This document shows, piece after piece, positions 46,927 to 56,185 of a stretch of 64,000 nt of DNA (its first letter is position 1; the number at the start of each line of letters is the position of its first letter). This DNA comes from Pseudomonas akapageensis (lineage in GTDB: Bacteria > Pseudomonadota > Gammaproteobacteria > Pseudomonadales > Pseudomonadaceae). Both the position numbers and the translations under genes were made by a program. The DNA is taken from assembly GCF_011355085.1 (NCBI RefSeq), contig NZ_VXCP01000010.1, positions 409,723-473,722 on the forward strand, given 5' to 3'. The notes under the pieces are model-generated. The model did not search any database, was not told the DNA's origin, and saw nothing but the letters and a program-made list of their open reading frames with translations.

Positions 46927-48280
46927 CTCCATTGCCCTGCGTCTGAGCGCCCTGTTCACCCTGGTCGCGCTGCTGGTGTTCGTGCTGATCGGCGCTGCGC
47001 TCTACCAGCAGGTCGACAAGCGCCTGGGCCTGCTGCCCGAGGCCGAGCTCGAGGCGCGCTACAGCGTGCTGGAGTCGGCCCTCACCCGCTACGGCACGGC
47101 GGAGCACTGGGCCAAGATCAACGCCAAGCTCAACCTGCTGAGCCAGGAAGACAAGCGCATCCGCTTCTGGGTCGTCAGTGGCAATCCGGGTTATGAATAC
47201 GGCCAGCCGGATGAGGCCATCCGCAAGTTCTCCCAAGGGCCCGAAGGCATGCGCGACCTGCACCTGGCGGGGCAGCCCTATCCACTCAAAGTGCTCGTCA
47301 GCCGCCTGCCGGCGCTTGCCCCACGACCACCCCTGACGTTTTTGATCGGCATCGATACCGAAACCTTCGGTCACACCCAGCACACCTTGCTGGTTGCCCT
47401 GATCAGCCTCGCCGCCCTGGGTGTCGTGCTGGCCTCGGCATTGGGTTATTGGGTCGCGCGCATCGGTCTCAAGCCGCTGGTCACACTGTCTGAAGCGGCA
47501 CAAAAACTCGCGCCGCCGCGGCTGTCCGGACGCCTTCAACTGTCGCCGCTGCCGCCGGAGCTCAGCCAGTTCGTCACTGCTTTCAATTCAACGCTGGAAC
47601 GGGTCGACCTGGCCTATTCGCGCCTCGAAGCTTTCAACGCTGACGTGGCCCATGAACTGCGCTCGCCGCTGACCAACCTGATCGGCCAGACCCAGGTTGC
47701 ACTGACCCGTGGCCGGTCGGCCGAGCACTACTTCGAAGTGCTGCAATCGAACCTCGAAGAACTCGAACGCCTGCGCAGCATCATCAACGATATGCTCTTT
47801 CTGGCCAGTGCCGACCAGGGCAGCAAGGCCACCGCCCTGACCTCCACATCGCTGGCCGAAGAAGTCGCGACCACCCTGGACTACCTGGATTTCATTCTGG
47901 AAGACGCGCAGATTCGCGTCGAAGTCCATGGCGATGCCAACGTGCGGATCGAAAAGGCGCACCTGCGCCGAGCGCTGATCAACCTGCTCAACAATGCCGT
48001 ACAACATACCGAACCTGGCCAGGTGATCGATGTCAGCATCCAGGCCGACGCCGAGAAGGTCAGCCTTGCGGTGACCAATCCTGGCCCCACGATCGACCAG
48101 GAACACTTGCCGATGCTCTTCGAGCGCTTCTATCGGGTCGACGCTTCGCGCACCAACAGCGGTGGCAATCACGGCCTGGGCCTGGCCATCGTCAAGGCTA
48201 TCGCGCTCATGCATGGCGGCACGGTGTTCGTGCGCAGCCAATCTGGCAGCAACACGTTCGGCATCAATCTTCCCACATGA
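46904..48280 (+). CDS. Heavy-metal-type sensor histidine kinase
   Basis: 458-residue inner-membrane kinase. The start at 46904 (MSWKTGTDSIALRLSALFTL) is chosen because the first transmembrane helix (about 12-35) then sits at the N-terminus as in CusS-like kinases. A periplasmic sensor (about 36-160) is followed by helix 2, HAMP, HisKA with the His in NADVAHELRSPLTNLI, and HATPase with LINLLNNAVQHTEPG and NHGLGLAIVKAIALMHGG. It partners the response regulator before it. The signal is unknown. Confidence 0.92.
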   Translation: MSWKTGTDSIALRLSALFTLVALLVFVLIGAALYQQVDKRLGLLPEAELEARYSVLESALTRYGTAEHWAKINAKLNLLSQEDKRIRFWVVSGNPGYEYGQPDEAIRKFSQGPEGMRDLHLAGQPYPLKVLVSRLPALAPRPPLTFLIGIDTETFGHTQHTLLVALISLAALGVVLASALGYWVARIGLKPLVTLSEAAQKLAPPRLSGRLQLSPLPPELSQFVTAFNSTLERVDLAYSRLEAFNADVAHELRSPLTNLIGQTQVALTRGRSAEHYFEVLQSNLEELERLRSIINDMLFLASADQGSKATALTSTSLAEEVATTLDYLDFILEDAQIRVEVHGDANVRIEKAHLRRALINLLNNAVQHTEPGQVIDVSIQADAEKVSLAVTNPGPTIDQEHLPMLFERFYRVDASRTNSGGNHGLGLAIVKAIALMHGGTVFVRSQSGSNTFGINLPT

Positions 48281-48392
48281 CTATTACCCAACAGGTAACA
48301 GTTCTTATCCTGAATCACTCTTTTTCGACCGCGGCAATACTATTAACTTAGTCGCACCTAATAGCACTTGCTCTGCAAGAAGGTCTTTTCAA

Positions 48393-48617
48393 ATGTCCAA
48401 CAGTATGGGTATTGCCAGCGCTTTTGTTCTGTCTTCGTTGTTGTTGTCTCCACTTGCCATGGCCGAAGAGTCGCGCGCGTTCGTGGCGCACAACGCCGCT
48501 CGCCAGGCCGCCTTCGAACAGGCTAACCAGGAGCTGACCGCGCAAGATCAGGAACGCGTGCAGCCCCAGCAAACATCAGCCATCCAGGACTCAGAGGAGA
48601 CCTCGAAAGACAGCTGA
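48393..48617 (+). CDS. Small exported protein, 74 residues
   Basis: The protein begins MSNSMGIASAFVLSSLLLSP, with a signal peptide ending about LAMA (24). The mature part is short (about 50 residues), charged and Gln/Glu-rich (RQAAFEQANQELTAQDQERV), with no recognised domain; it looks like one amphipathic helix. The gene lies 112 bp after the sensor kinase and ends before a strong terminator, so it may be a separate transcript. Function unknown. Possible roles are a periplasmic partner of the efflux pump or kinase; that is only a guess. Confidence 0.65.
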   Translation: MSNSMGIASAFVLSSLLLSPLAMAEESRAFVAHNAARQAAFEQANQELTAQDQERVQPQQTSAIQDSEETSKDS

Positions 48618-49297
48618 TCCGCGCAACCGAAGTTTCCCTCGACGTCGATCTGGCACCCGTCGCCTGATCGGTCGTTTTAAAAGCCGCTGCTGTCAGCGGC
48701 TTTTTTTTAACCCGTTAAAAGTGCAAACAATGATGTTTCTTTTAAAGGAGAAATACTGCTTCGCAATAACAACTACGTCCTTGAGCTCGCTTGATAAGGC
48801 ACCGATAACGATGAAAACAAAACGCCTCTCACACCTCGGTTAATTGCACTGACTGTAATGATGACCTACCAGCCATCGTGACAGTGACGACGGACAGCAA
48901 CCTGGACAAAAAACGCATTGTTGTTGATTGCTTTTTCAACATTTTCTAACAAGCGTTTGATCAAAAAAACCTGCTGCCCTGTCGGGCCTTTTTCATAAGT
49001 CATTATCCGAATTGAAAAAATCTCGACAGCTTTGGCAAACGGTCAACTTCCCTCATGCGAAGTGTTCGCCGTGCAGTATGCGTACGTCGGATTCAGTGCT
49101 TGTTCCGCTATCCACCCGCCCCTAGAATACCGCCCCCTCGCATTGCCATACCGTATATCAGGCCATTGACTGATCGATCTTGCTCAGGAATTGTTGCTTG
49201 GGACAGGGGCGAATAACCAAATGCATAGCCGTCACATTCATTTGCCCCCAAGTCTGTTCACGACCGATCCACTTGCCTCCTTATCACGATCAAAGCA
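48618..49297. other. 680-bp intergenic region with a terminator, otherwise unassigned
   Basis: After the terminator at 48679-48708 the region is A/T-rich and has no long open frame on either strand. A Shine-Dalgarno-like AAAGGAG at about 48,744 has no good start codon behind it. A weak GCCC-TGTC-GGGC hairpin followed by TTTTT at about 48,973-48,989 could end a small RNA, but no promoter was confirmed. The right end carries the promoter region of the diguanylate cyclase gene. Confidence 0.45.
48679..48708 (+). terminator. Intrinsic terminator after the small exported protein
   Basis: Perfect nine-base stem AAGCCGCTG / CAGCGGCTT around a CTGT loop, followed by eight T. It lies 62 bp downstream of the stop codon. 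Confidence 0.9.
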
Positions 49298-50797
49298 ATG
49301 AAAGCGCGCAACTCAACCCAGCGGCAATCAAGAAAGATCGCGCATCCGGAGCTGATCCTGAATCTGGGCAGCTGTCTGGCCGTGATTGCCATCGTTGCGA
49401 TTGTCGCGTTCCTGTTGATTCGCGAGCGTACCAGCGCCGAACACGCTGCCTCACGGTCGGCGGCCAATATCGTGCAACTGATCGACACTGATGTGCTGCG
49501 CAATGTCGAACTCTATGACCAGTCGCTACAGGGCATCATTGCCATCTCGCAGCGCCCCGACCTGCTGACCATCCCGCCTGAGTTACGCCAGCAGGTATTG
49601 TTCAACCCGGCCATCACAGCCCCCTTTCGCGGCGACATTCTGTGGCTGGACAAATACGGCGATATCGTCGCCGACTCCACCAGCGTTACCGCCCGCTCCG
49701 CCAATTTCGCCGACAGGAAGATTTTTCAGGCGCTTCGTGAAAATCCAGACCTGGGTCTGGTGATCAGCCCGCCCTTCAAGAATCCTCTGACCAACCAGGA
49801 GTGGAGCATCACCTTCAGTCGACGCATATCCGCGCCTGAGGGCTCATTTCTAGGTGTGGCTTCCGGCGCCTTGCGCCTGGATTATTTCAATGACCTGTTC
49901 AAAAGCCTGGACATCGGCAAGGACAGTTCCGTCAACCTGATGAACACCAGCGGCCATCTGCTGGCGCGGCAACCCGCATTGCCGGGCGACTCGATGATCG
50001 GCCATGACTTCAGCGAGAGCGAGAATTTCAAGCGCATCCTGGAGGCGAAACAGGGCAGTTTCACCAGCCTCTCAACCCGCACCCGACAGGAACGGCTTTA
50101 TACGTTTTCCCGTGTCGGCGATTTGCCGTTGATCGTCATCGTCGCCCAGCCCACCGCAGAGGTGTATGCCTCCTGGAAGCGCACGGTGGTCATGATTGGC
50201 GTTGCCACTGGCCTGCTCTGCATCGGTATCCTCTGGCTGACCGTTCTGCTTGGGCGCGAACTGCGGCTGCGCCATCGCGCCGAACAGGACCTGGCCACTC
50301 TGGCTGCCACCGACAGCCTGACAGGCCTGGCCAATCGTCGCTGCCTGGATCAGACCCTGGAACTCGAATGGGCGCGAGCGCAACGCGGCACCCGCCCGCT
50401 GTCGGTGCTCATGGTCGATGTGGACCACTTCAAGGCCTTCAATGAGCGCCATGGCCACCAGGGTGGCGACGAAGCCCTGCGCAATGTGGCGCAAGTCATC
50501 GAGCAATGCATTCGTCGCCCCGGCGACCTGGCGGCGCGCTACGGCGGCGAAGAGTTTGTCGTGGTGCTGCCGGAGACTGATTCCAGGGGCGCACTGATGA
50601 TCGCCGAGACCATTCGCTCGAGTATCGAAGCGCAGCCGCCTTTTGGCAGTGACACGCAACCGATCACCGTCAGCGTCGGGGTCAGCTCGCAATGGGCCGA
50701 TGCCGACAAGATGCTCGAGGCGCTGCTCTGCGCAGCAGATGCCGCGCTTTACCAGGCCAAGCACAATGGGCGCAATCAGGTCAGATACGGCGATTGA
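49298..50797 (+). CDS. Membrane diguanylate cyclase with a dCACHE sensor
   Basis: 499-residue enzyme making cyclic di-GMP. Helix 1 is at about 19-42, the periplasmic dCACHE-type sensor at about 43-285 (ELYDQSLQGIIAISQRPDLL, ILWLDKYGDIVADS), helix 2 at about 293-316, and the GGDEF domain at about 335-497. The active site is GGEEF in RYGGEEFVVVLPE, with an intact inhibitory site RPGD (RxxD) five residues upstream, so product feedback is expected. VSVGVSSQWADADKMLEALL closes the domain. The start codon's ribosome site is weak. No EAL domain. The sensed ligand is unknown. Confidence 0.93.
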   Translation: MKARNSTQRQSRKIAHPELILNLGSCLAVIAIVAIVAFLLIRERTSAEHAASRSAANIVQLIDTDVLRNVELYDQSLQGIIAISQRPDLLTIPPELRQQVLFNPAITAPFRGDILWLDKYGDIVADSTSVTARSANFADRKIFQALRENPDLGLVISPPFKNPLTNQEWSITFSRRISAPEGSFLGVASGALRLDYFNDLFKSLDIGKDSSVNLMNTSGHLLARQPALPGDSMIGHDFSESENFKRILEAKQGSFTSLSTRTRQERLYTFSRVGDLPLIVIVAQPTAEVYASWKRTVVMIGVATGLLCIGILWLTVLLGRELRLRHRAEQDLATLAATDSLTGLANRRCLDQTLELEWARAQRGTRPLSVLMVDVDHFKAFNERHGHQGGDEALRNVAQVIEQCIRRPGDLAARYGGEEFVVVLPETDSRGALMIAETIRSSIEAQPPFGSDTQPITVSVGVSSQWADADKMLEALLCAADAALYQAKHNGRNQVRYGD

Positions 50798-50827
50798 CCC
50801 GATTGCACCCCTGACTGCGCGCTATGT

Positions 50828-51283
50828 TCAGCGGGCCTGAGCGATGTTGCGAAGGGCCTTGACCTGATCGTGATTGCGCTGCACGCCATGGTACTGGCGC
50901 TCGATGGTTGCTTTCACATTGGCCGGCAGGACTTTCTCCAGCGCACTTCGATAGGCTTTCAGGGCATGATCCTCACCGCGCTCGGCCTCGTTGAGCACTG
51001 CTTCTTCGTCCTTGCCGGTCAACAACGACTTGAGGTCGACCCAGCGCCGATGCATGTCACCGCTGACACTGGTGCTCGTCTCGGGGTCGCCACCGAGCGT
51101 GCGCACTTCAGCCTGCAGTTCCGCCGCAGCAGTCGAACATTCCTGTGAGCGTTTGATGAATAACGACTTGAGTTCGGGGTTCTTGATGTCCTCGGCACAG
51201 GTACGGAAACCTTCCTCGCCATCCTTGCTGACCTCGATCAGATCGTTGAGCACAGATACTGCTTCTTTATTGGCATCGATCAT
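50828..51283 (-). CDS. PA2169-type four-helix-bundle protein (DUF2383)
   Basis: 151-residue soluble protein. The start at 51283 (MIDANKEAVSVLNDLIEVSK) is the family start; a 17-codon extension is rejected. Sequence: EEGFRTCAEDIKNPELKSLF, ECSTAAAELQAEVRTLGGD and a C-terminal AERGEDHALKAYRSALEKVL give four long amphipathic helices in a ferritin-like bundle, DUF2383. Conserved Glu/His residues suggest metal or redox binding, which is not shown. Members are often induced in stationary phase or biofilm. Monocistronic, convergent with the diguanylate cyclase, 30 bp apart. Confidence 0.88.
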   Translation of the reverse strand: MIDANKEAVSVLNDLIEVSKDGEEGFRTCAEDIKNPELKSLFIKRSQECSTAAAELQAEVRTLGGDPETSTSVSGDMHRRWVDLKSLLTGKDEEAVLNEAERGEDHALKAYRSALEKVLPANVKATIERQYHGVQRNHDQVKALRNIAQAR

Positions 51284-51488
51284 TTTTCTGTTCCTTCTGG
51301 TTGAGCGGGTTACTCTTAAAAGAGCAGTCTTCATGCCAGCTTATTTTTATAAAAATATCTTTTTAAATCATAAACTTACAAACAACACAAAAATCTGTAT
51401 TCGCGCTTTCTGCATGAACTGTCATTTGGCCTGCATGCAGAATGCATGTATTTTCGAGCCATCCACGCACTCAGGTAACCTTCCCCCC

Positions 51489-51725
51489 ATGAACCCGGAA
51501 AAACTGGAACTGCTGATCACCCGTGAGATGCCGTTCGGCAAATACAAGGGCCGGATCATCGCCGACCTGCCCGGCCCGTACCTGAACTGGTTTGCCCGCG
51601 AGGGCTTTCCCAAAGGGGAGCTGGGTGGTCTGCTGGCACTGATGCATGAGATCGACCACAACGGCCTTTCAGACTTGCTCGAACCGCTGCGCGCCAAACA
51701 TTCACGCCCCGCTCCCCGCCACTGA
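51489..51725 (+). CDS. DUF3820 protein
   Basis: 78-residue protein starting MNPEKLELLITREMPFGKYK. The family motif MPFGKYKGRIIADLPGPYL is followed by NWFAREGFPKGELGGLLALM and a short helical tail. Family members are annotated as putative quorum-sensing-regulated virulence factors, but no activity is established. It precedes the class V aminotransferase by 18 bp in the same direction, so the two are probably co-transcribed. Confidence 0.85.
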   Translation: MNPEKLELLITREMPFGKYKGRIIADLPGPYLNWFAREGFPKGELGGLLALMHEIDHNGLSDLLEPLRAKHSRPAPRH

Positions 51726-51743
51726 CTTCAAGCGAGCCCGACG

Positions 51744-52946
51744 ATGTCCACCTGCCCTGCCTTGCACGATGCAAATACCCTGGCCCGAGATGAAGGCTAC
51801 TGGCAACGGATTGCCGCCGACTATGAGGTGGAACCCGGCCCGATCAATTTCGAGTACGGTTACTTCGGGCGCATGACCCGTACGGTTGCCGAGCAGTACC
51901 AACAGAACATCGCTTTTATCAATCGCAGCAATTCGCTGCACGTTCGCCAGCAATTCGAGCAGCAGGATAACCTGCGCATTCATGCAGCCCTTGCCGAACT
52001 GGTGCAGGTTGCGCCTGAAACCGTCGCACTGACCCAGAGCGCATCGGCCGCGCTGCAATCGTTGATCCGCAACTACAACGCCTTCAAACCAGGCGATCAG
52101 GTACTGATCAGCGACCTTGAGTACGACAGCATCCAGAACGCCATGCGCTGGCTGGCCCGCAATCGCGGTGTGGAGGTGATCGAGATCAGCCATCCGCATC
52201 CGGCAAGCCATGACAGCCTGTTGCAGAGCTATGAAAGCGCCCTGCTTCGCTATCCCCGCTTGAAATTGATGGTGCTGACCCATGTCACTCACCGTACCGG
52301 GTTGGTCATGCCGGTGCAGGCCATTGCAGCCAAGGCTCGGGCAGCGGGGGTGGATGTCGTGCTCGACGGCGCCCACGCCCTGGGGCAACTGGATTTTCGT
52401 CTGGATGAGCTGGGCGTGGCGTTTGCCGGTTATAACCTGCAGAAGTGGATGGGGGCGCCGCTGAGCCTGGGGGTGATTTATATTCAGCAAGACCGCTTGC
52501 AAGCGATCGACCCGGACATGGCCGCTCTCGACTACCTGCCACACAGCATCCAGTCCCGCACACCCTATGGCACCCCAAACATTCCAGCCTGGCTGACTCT
52601 GCCCACCGTCTTTGCCGAACACCAGGCCATGGGCGGCTCGACTGTCAAAGGTGCGCGACTGAAGTACTTGCGCGATCTGTGGGTAAGCCAGGTGCAGGAA
52701 CTGGACGGGATCGAAGTGCTCACTCCTGACGATCCGCGGCTGTACAGTGCGATCACCTCGTTTCGCTTTACCCGGCATGCGGACCAGCAGGCGATGGCTC
52801 AACGGTTGCTGGATGAGTACAACCTGTTCACTGTGGTTCGCGCTGGCTCGGCGTGCGGGCCGTGCATTCGGGTTACGCCGGGGTTTACCACGACGCTTGA
52901 GGAAGTGAGGGTGTTGGTGGGGGCTTTGGCGGAGTTGAGTCGATAG
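51744..52946 (+). CDS. Class V aminotransferase (isopenicillin-N-epimerase/desulfurase-like)
   Basis: 400-residue PLP enzyme starting MSTCPALHDANTLARDEGYW. Fold-type I, class V features: TQSASAALQSLIRNYNAFKP, HVTHRTGLVMPVQAIAAKAR, the PLP Asp in VLDGAHALGQLDFRLDELG and the PLP Lys in FAGYNLQKWMGAPLSLGV. The active-site Cys loop of IscS/SufS is not seen, so racemase, epimerase or lyase chemistry is more likely than sulfur transfer. The substrate cannot be named. It follows the DUF3820 gene and a REPIN lies after it. Confidence 0.85.
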   Translation: MSTCPALHDANTLARDEGYWQRIAADYEVEPGPINFEYGYFGRMTRTVAEQYQQNIAFINRSNSLHVRQQFEQQDNLRIHAALAELVQVAPETVALTQSASAALQSLIRNYNAFKPGDQVLISDLEYDSIQNAMRWLARNRGVEVIEISHPHPASHDSLLQSYESALLRYPRLKLMVLTHVTHRTGLVMPVQAIAAKARAAGVDVVLDGAHALGQLDFRLDELGVAFAGYNLQKWMGAPLSLGVIYIQQDRLQAIDPDMAALDYLPHSIQSRTPYGTPNIPAWLTLPTVFAEHQAMGGSTVKGARLKYLRDLWVSQVQELDGIEVLTPDDPRLYSAITSFRFTRHADQQAMAQRLLDEYNLFTVVRAGSACGPCIRVTPGFTTTLEEVRVLVGALAELSR

Positions 52947-52967
52947 ATCCGGCGACCGCTGCGCGGT

Positions 52968-53045
52968 CGATCGCGGGCAAGCCCGCTCCCACAGAGGTGA
53001 TATGGCACACATCAATCCTGTGGGAGCGGGCTTGCCCGCGATAAG
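52968..53045. repeat. REP doublet (REPIN), copy 4
   Basis: Arms CGATCGCGGGCAAGCCCGC with TCCCACA and TGTGGGAGCGGGCTTGCCCG with CGATA. It lies between the convergent aminotransferase and eda genes. Confidence 0.9.
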
Positions 53046-53074
53046 GGCCGCAGGCCCTTCAAATTCTCAAGACC

Positions 53075-53103
53075 AAAAAAAAGGTGCGCCGACCAAGCGC
53101 ACC
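53075..53103 (-). terminator. Intrinsic terminator of the zwf-pgl-eda operon
   Basis: Stem GGTGCGC / GCGCACC with a 7-base loop; the A-run on its left gives eight T on the minus strand. It is 26 bp after the eda stop. Confidence 0.9.
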
Positions 53104-53129
53104 CAAAAGCCGTAAAGCACTACAACAAA

Positions 53130-53795
53130 TCAGTCGAACAGCGCCAACGCCTCGGCACTGCATTCCTGGATACGTGCCCAATCGCGGTTCTTGACCCACG
53201 CACTCTCGAACATCCAGGTACCCCCCACGCACATTACATTTGGCTGGGCGATGTAGCTTTTCAGGTTGCCGGGATTAACCCCGCCGGTAGGACAGAAACG
53301 CACTTCACCAAACGGACCTGCAAACGCCTTGATCGCCGCCACGCCGCCGCTGATTTCCGCCGGGAACAGCTTGAAGCGGCGGTAACCCAGGGCATAACCC
53401 ATCATGATTTCCGAAGCACTGCTGATCCCTGGCAGCATCGGCAGCGGGCTGTCCACGCCGGCTTCAAGGATGTCCTGGGTGCAACCCGGGGTCACGATGA
53501 ACTGGGCACCGGCCGCTTCGACTGCAGCGAGCATCTTTCGATCCAGCACGGTACCGGCACCGACGCACAGCTCCGGGCGCTGCTCGCGCAGCAGGCGAAT
53601 GGCCTTGAGGCCATGCTCGCTGCGCAAGGTGATCTCCAGGGTTTTCAGGCCACCGGCAGCCAGCGCATCGGCCAGCGGCAGAATGTCTTCTTCACGGGCA
53701 ATGGTAATGACCGGAAGAATCTTTGCGTTCGCACAAATAGCATCGATTTGGGCGATCTTGTCCGCCATGCGGTTTTGTTTCTCGAGCGTCGTCAT
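53130..53795 (-). CDS. eda: 2-keto-3-deoxy-6-phosphogluconate aldolase Eda
   Basis: Entner-Doudoroff aldolase that cleaves KDPG to pyruvate and glyceraldehyde 3-phosphate. The 221-residue protein starts MTTLEKQNRMADKIAQIDAI; a longer in-frame start overlapping pgl is rejected because AAGGATC lies before 53795. The catalytic Glu is in LKTLEITLRSEHG and the Schiff-base Lys in YRRFKLFPAEISGG. CVGAGTVLDRK and RFCPTGGVNPGNL match the family. It ends the zwf-pgl-eda operon. Confidence 0.97.
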   Translation of the reverse strand: MTTLEKQNRMADKIAQIDAICANAKILPVITIAREEDILPLADALAAGGLKTLEITLRSEHGLKAIRLLREQRPELCVGAGTVLDRKMLAAVEAAGAQFIVTPGCTQDILEAGVDSPLPMLPGISSASEIMMGYALGYRRFKLFPAEISGGVAAIKAFAGPFGEVRFCPTGGVNPGNLKSYIAQPNVMCVGGTWMFESAWVKNRDWARIQECSAEALALFD

Positions 53796-53812
53796 AGCGG
53801 CTGATCCTTGGC

Positions 53813-54526
53813 TCATGGGCACCAGTAAATCTCTAAAGAAGAATGAAGAAATGCGCGGATCGGCATCTGGGCGATGTCATCGCCCGCCAGTGCGTCACGC
53901 AGGGTAGTCAATTTGCCCTGGCCGGCGACGGCCAGGATCGGGAAGCGTGCCGAGGCCAGCAGGGCCCGACTCATGCTCAGACGCTGGTGCGGCACCGTCG
54001 GCGCACGCATGGGCAGGCAGCGTCGCGTACCTTCTGCCTGCAACGCCTCGGCCAGGTTCGGGCTATAGGGGAACAGAGAAGCTGTGTGCCCGTCATCCCC
54101 CATACCCAACACCAGCACATCGATGGGCGGCAGCTCGGCCAAGGCCTGGTCGGCCTCGTTCGCAGCCTCTTGAAGGGTGGCTGTCGAACGGTACAGGCCA
54201 ATGAAGCGCGCCTTGGCCACGTCCCCCACCAACAGGTAGCGCTGCAACAGACCGGCATTGCTGTCGACATGTTCGACCGGCACCCAACGCTCGTCGGCAA
54301 GGCTGATCACCACCTTCGACCAATCCAGCGACTGACGTGACAGGCATTGAAAGAACATCACCGGGCTGCGCCCGCCGGACACTACCAGGGTCGCCACGCC
54401 GCGCTGCTCGATCGCTGTGCGCAATTGCTCGGCCACCTTGCCGGCCAGGGCTTCGGCCAGCAGCGATGGGCTCACGAAATCATGTGCCCGCACGCCTGCC
54501 GGCAGTTTCAGTTCAGATATCGCCAT
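53813..54526 (-). CDS. pgl: 6-phosphogluconolactonase Pgl
   Basis: Hydrolyses 6-phosphogluconolactone to 6-phosphogluconate. The 237-residue protein starts [20 protein letters not shown]. Conserved: [20 protein letters not shown] (phosphate loop), [20 protein letters not shown] and [20 protein letters not shown]. It overlaps the end of zwf by 14 bases and leads on to eda, giving tight coupling of the three steps. Confidence 0.96.
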   Translation of the reverse strand: MAISELKLPAGVRAHDFVSPSLLAEALAGKVAEQLRTAIEQRGVATLVVSGGRSPVMFFQCLSRQSLDWSKVVISLADERWVPVEHVDSNAGLLQRYLLVGDVAKARFIGLYRSTATLQEAANEADQALAELPPIDVLVLGMGDDGHTASLFPYSPNLAEALQAEGTRRCLPMRAPTVPHQRLSMSRALLASARFPILAVAGQGKLTTLRDALAGDDIAQMPIRAFLHSSLEIYWCP

Positions 54527-55982
54527 ACCATGACCTCCCGTCGCGGGTTATCAGTGCAATCGAGCTCATCGGCCCCCAGGACCCTGCCGCATACGGCTTG
54601 GGCGCATCACCGGACTTTTTCCAGCCGGCGATCAACTGGTCGCACCACTTCCACGCATATTCGATTTCATCTTTGCGCACAAACAGGTTCTGATTGCCTC
54701 GCATCACTTCCAGCAACAACCGCTCGTAGGCATCGGGAATCCGCGCACTGCGATAGGTGTCGGAAAAGTTCAGCTGCAATGGGCCGCTGCGCAGTTGCAT
54801 GCCCTTGTCCAGGCCCTGTTCCTTGGTCATCACCCGCAATGAGATACCTTCATCCGGTTGCAGGCGAATGATCAGTTTATTGCTGATCTGCAAACGCTGC
54901 TCGGGAGCGAAGATGTAGTGCGGCGGTTCCTTGAAATGAATGACGATCTGCGACAGCTTCTGCGGCATGCGCTTGCCGGTACGCAGGTAGAACGGAACCC
55001 CGGCCCACCGCCAGTTGCGAATGTCGGCGCGCAGCGCCACGAAGGTCTCGGTATCGCTCTGGGTATTGGAGTTTTCTTCCTCCAGGTAACCCGGCACCGC
55101 ACGTCCCTCGCTGTAACCGGCGATGTATTGGCCACGCACCACCTGGGTGGTAAGGCCCTCACCGCTGATCGGCGCCAGCGCCTTGAGTACCTTGACCTTC
55201 TCATCGCGAATGCTGTCGGCGGACAGGTCGCTCGGCGGGTCCATGGCAATCAGGCACAGCAGCTGCAACAGGTGATTCTGAATCATGTCACGCAATTGCC
55301 CGGCCTGATCGAAATAACCCCAGCGACCCTCGATGCCGACTTTTTCAGCCACCGTGATTTCCACGTGAGAGATGGAGTTCTGGTTCCACTGGGTTTCAAA
55401 CAGGCTGTTGGCAAAGCGCAGGGCAATCAGGTTCTGTACCGTTTCCTTGCCCAGGTAATGGTCGATCCGATAGACACGGTTCTCCGGAAAAAACTGCGCC
55501 ACGGCATCGTTGACTCGGCGAGAAGAGGCCAGGTCATGGCCAATCGGCTTTTCCAGGACCGCACGGGTGCGGTCGGCCAGGCCGACCCTGGCCAGGTTCT
55601 CGCAGATTGCGCCATACACCGCTGCAGGGGTGGCGAAGTAGGCGATCAATTGTTCGGCAGTACCGACGTACTCGGCCAGCGCGACATAGTCAGCAGGTTC
55701 GAGAAAGTCCACATGCAGATAACTCAGGCGGTCGAGAAAGCGCCGCAACGGCACCTCTTCGATTTCTGCCGCCGGAACGAACTCGCGCAAATGCTCCGTA
55801 ATAGCCGCCAGATGTTGCTGCGTATCGCCCGGCTCACGCGCCAGCGCCAGGATGCGCGTATCGGCATGCAGCAGGTCGGCACGGTCGAGCTGATACAGCG
55901 CCGGGAAGAGCTTGCGCAGCGCCAGATCGCCCAAGGCGCCAAACAGGGCAAAGGTGCAGGGTTCGACGGTTATCGATGGCAT
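54513..55982 (-). CDS. zwf: Glucose-6-phosphate 1-dehydrogenase Zwf
   Basis: Oxidises glucose 6-phosphate to 6-phosphogluconolactone with NAD(P)+. The 489-residue protein starts [20 protein letters not shown]. The nucleotide loop is [16 protein letters not shown] and the active-site signature is [15 protein letters not shown], with EKPIGHD before it. First gene of zwf-pgl-eda. A HexR-like half-symmetric site lies about 70 bp upstream and an A-rich AAGAACAA motif stands 6-13 bases before the start codon. Confidence 0.97.
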   Translation of the reverse strand: MPSITVEPCTFALFGALGDLALRKLFPALYQLDRADLLHADTRILALAREPGDTQQHLAAITEHLREFVPAAEIEEVPLRRFLDRLSYLHVDFLEPADYVALAEYVGTAEQLIAYFATPAAVYGAICENLARVGLADRTRAVLEKPIGHDLASSRRVNDAVAQFFPENRVYRIDHYLGKETVQNLIALRFANSLFETQWNQNSISHVEITVAEKVGIEGRWGYFDQAGQLRDMIQNHLLQLLCLIAMDPPSDLSADSIRDEKVKVLKALAPISGEGLTTQVVRGQYIAGYSEGRAVPGYLEEENSNTQSDTETFVALRADIRNWRWAGVPFYLRTGKRMPQKLSQIVIHFKEPPHYIFAPEQRLQISNKLIIRLQPDEGISLRVMTKEQGLDKGMQLRSGPLQLNFSDTYRSARIPDAYERLLLEVMRGNQNLFVRKDEIEYAWKWCDQLIAGWKKSGDAPKPYAAGSWGPMSSIALITRDGRSWYGDI

Positions 55983-55987
55983 GATGT

Positions 55988-55995
55988 TTGTTCTT
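55988..55995 (-). promoter_or_regulatory. Crc/Hfq-type A-rich motif at zwf start
   Basis: On the mRNA strand AAGAACAA fits the AANAANAA catabolite repression pattern and lies just before the zwf start codon, overlapping the ribosome-binding region. Similar motifs occur at oprB and gtsA. Confidence 0.45.
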
Positions 55996-56049
55996 TTATC
56001 AAGTTAGGCTAGAAATACCTTTTTTCAAGGCGGCTTTCAAGGGAAAATG

Positions 56050-56064
56050 TAGTAATAAACACAA
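56050..56064. promoter_or_regulatory. HexR operator between zwf and hexR
   Basis: TAGT-AATAAAC-ACAA closely fits the HexR pattern TTGT-N7/8-ACAA (one mismatch). It lies 68 bp before zwf and 122 bp before hexR. Binding would repress zwf-pgl-eda until KDPG accumulates. Confidence 0.55.
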
Positions 56065-56185
56065 CATTTGATCCTGTATACAGATTCAAGTGGTTAACCC
56101 TCCATGCCATCAGTACGATAGGCCATCGTGAAAATCAGCCATGCCGGCGCCGCCGCTGGCTGCATCCTCGACCCAAGGACATTAC

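Noticed and set aside
45463..46959. 498-codon minus-strand frame opposite the RND pump and response regulator
   Set aside because: Antisense shadow. The plus-strand genes have complete motifs and normal lengths.
51744..52946. Class V aminotransferase as a second cysteine desulfurase
   Set aside because: The PLP lysine is present, but the mobile active-site Cys loop of IscS/SufS is not seen and no Fe-S genes are near.
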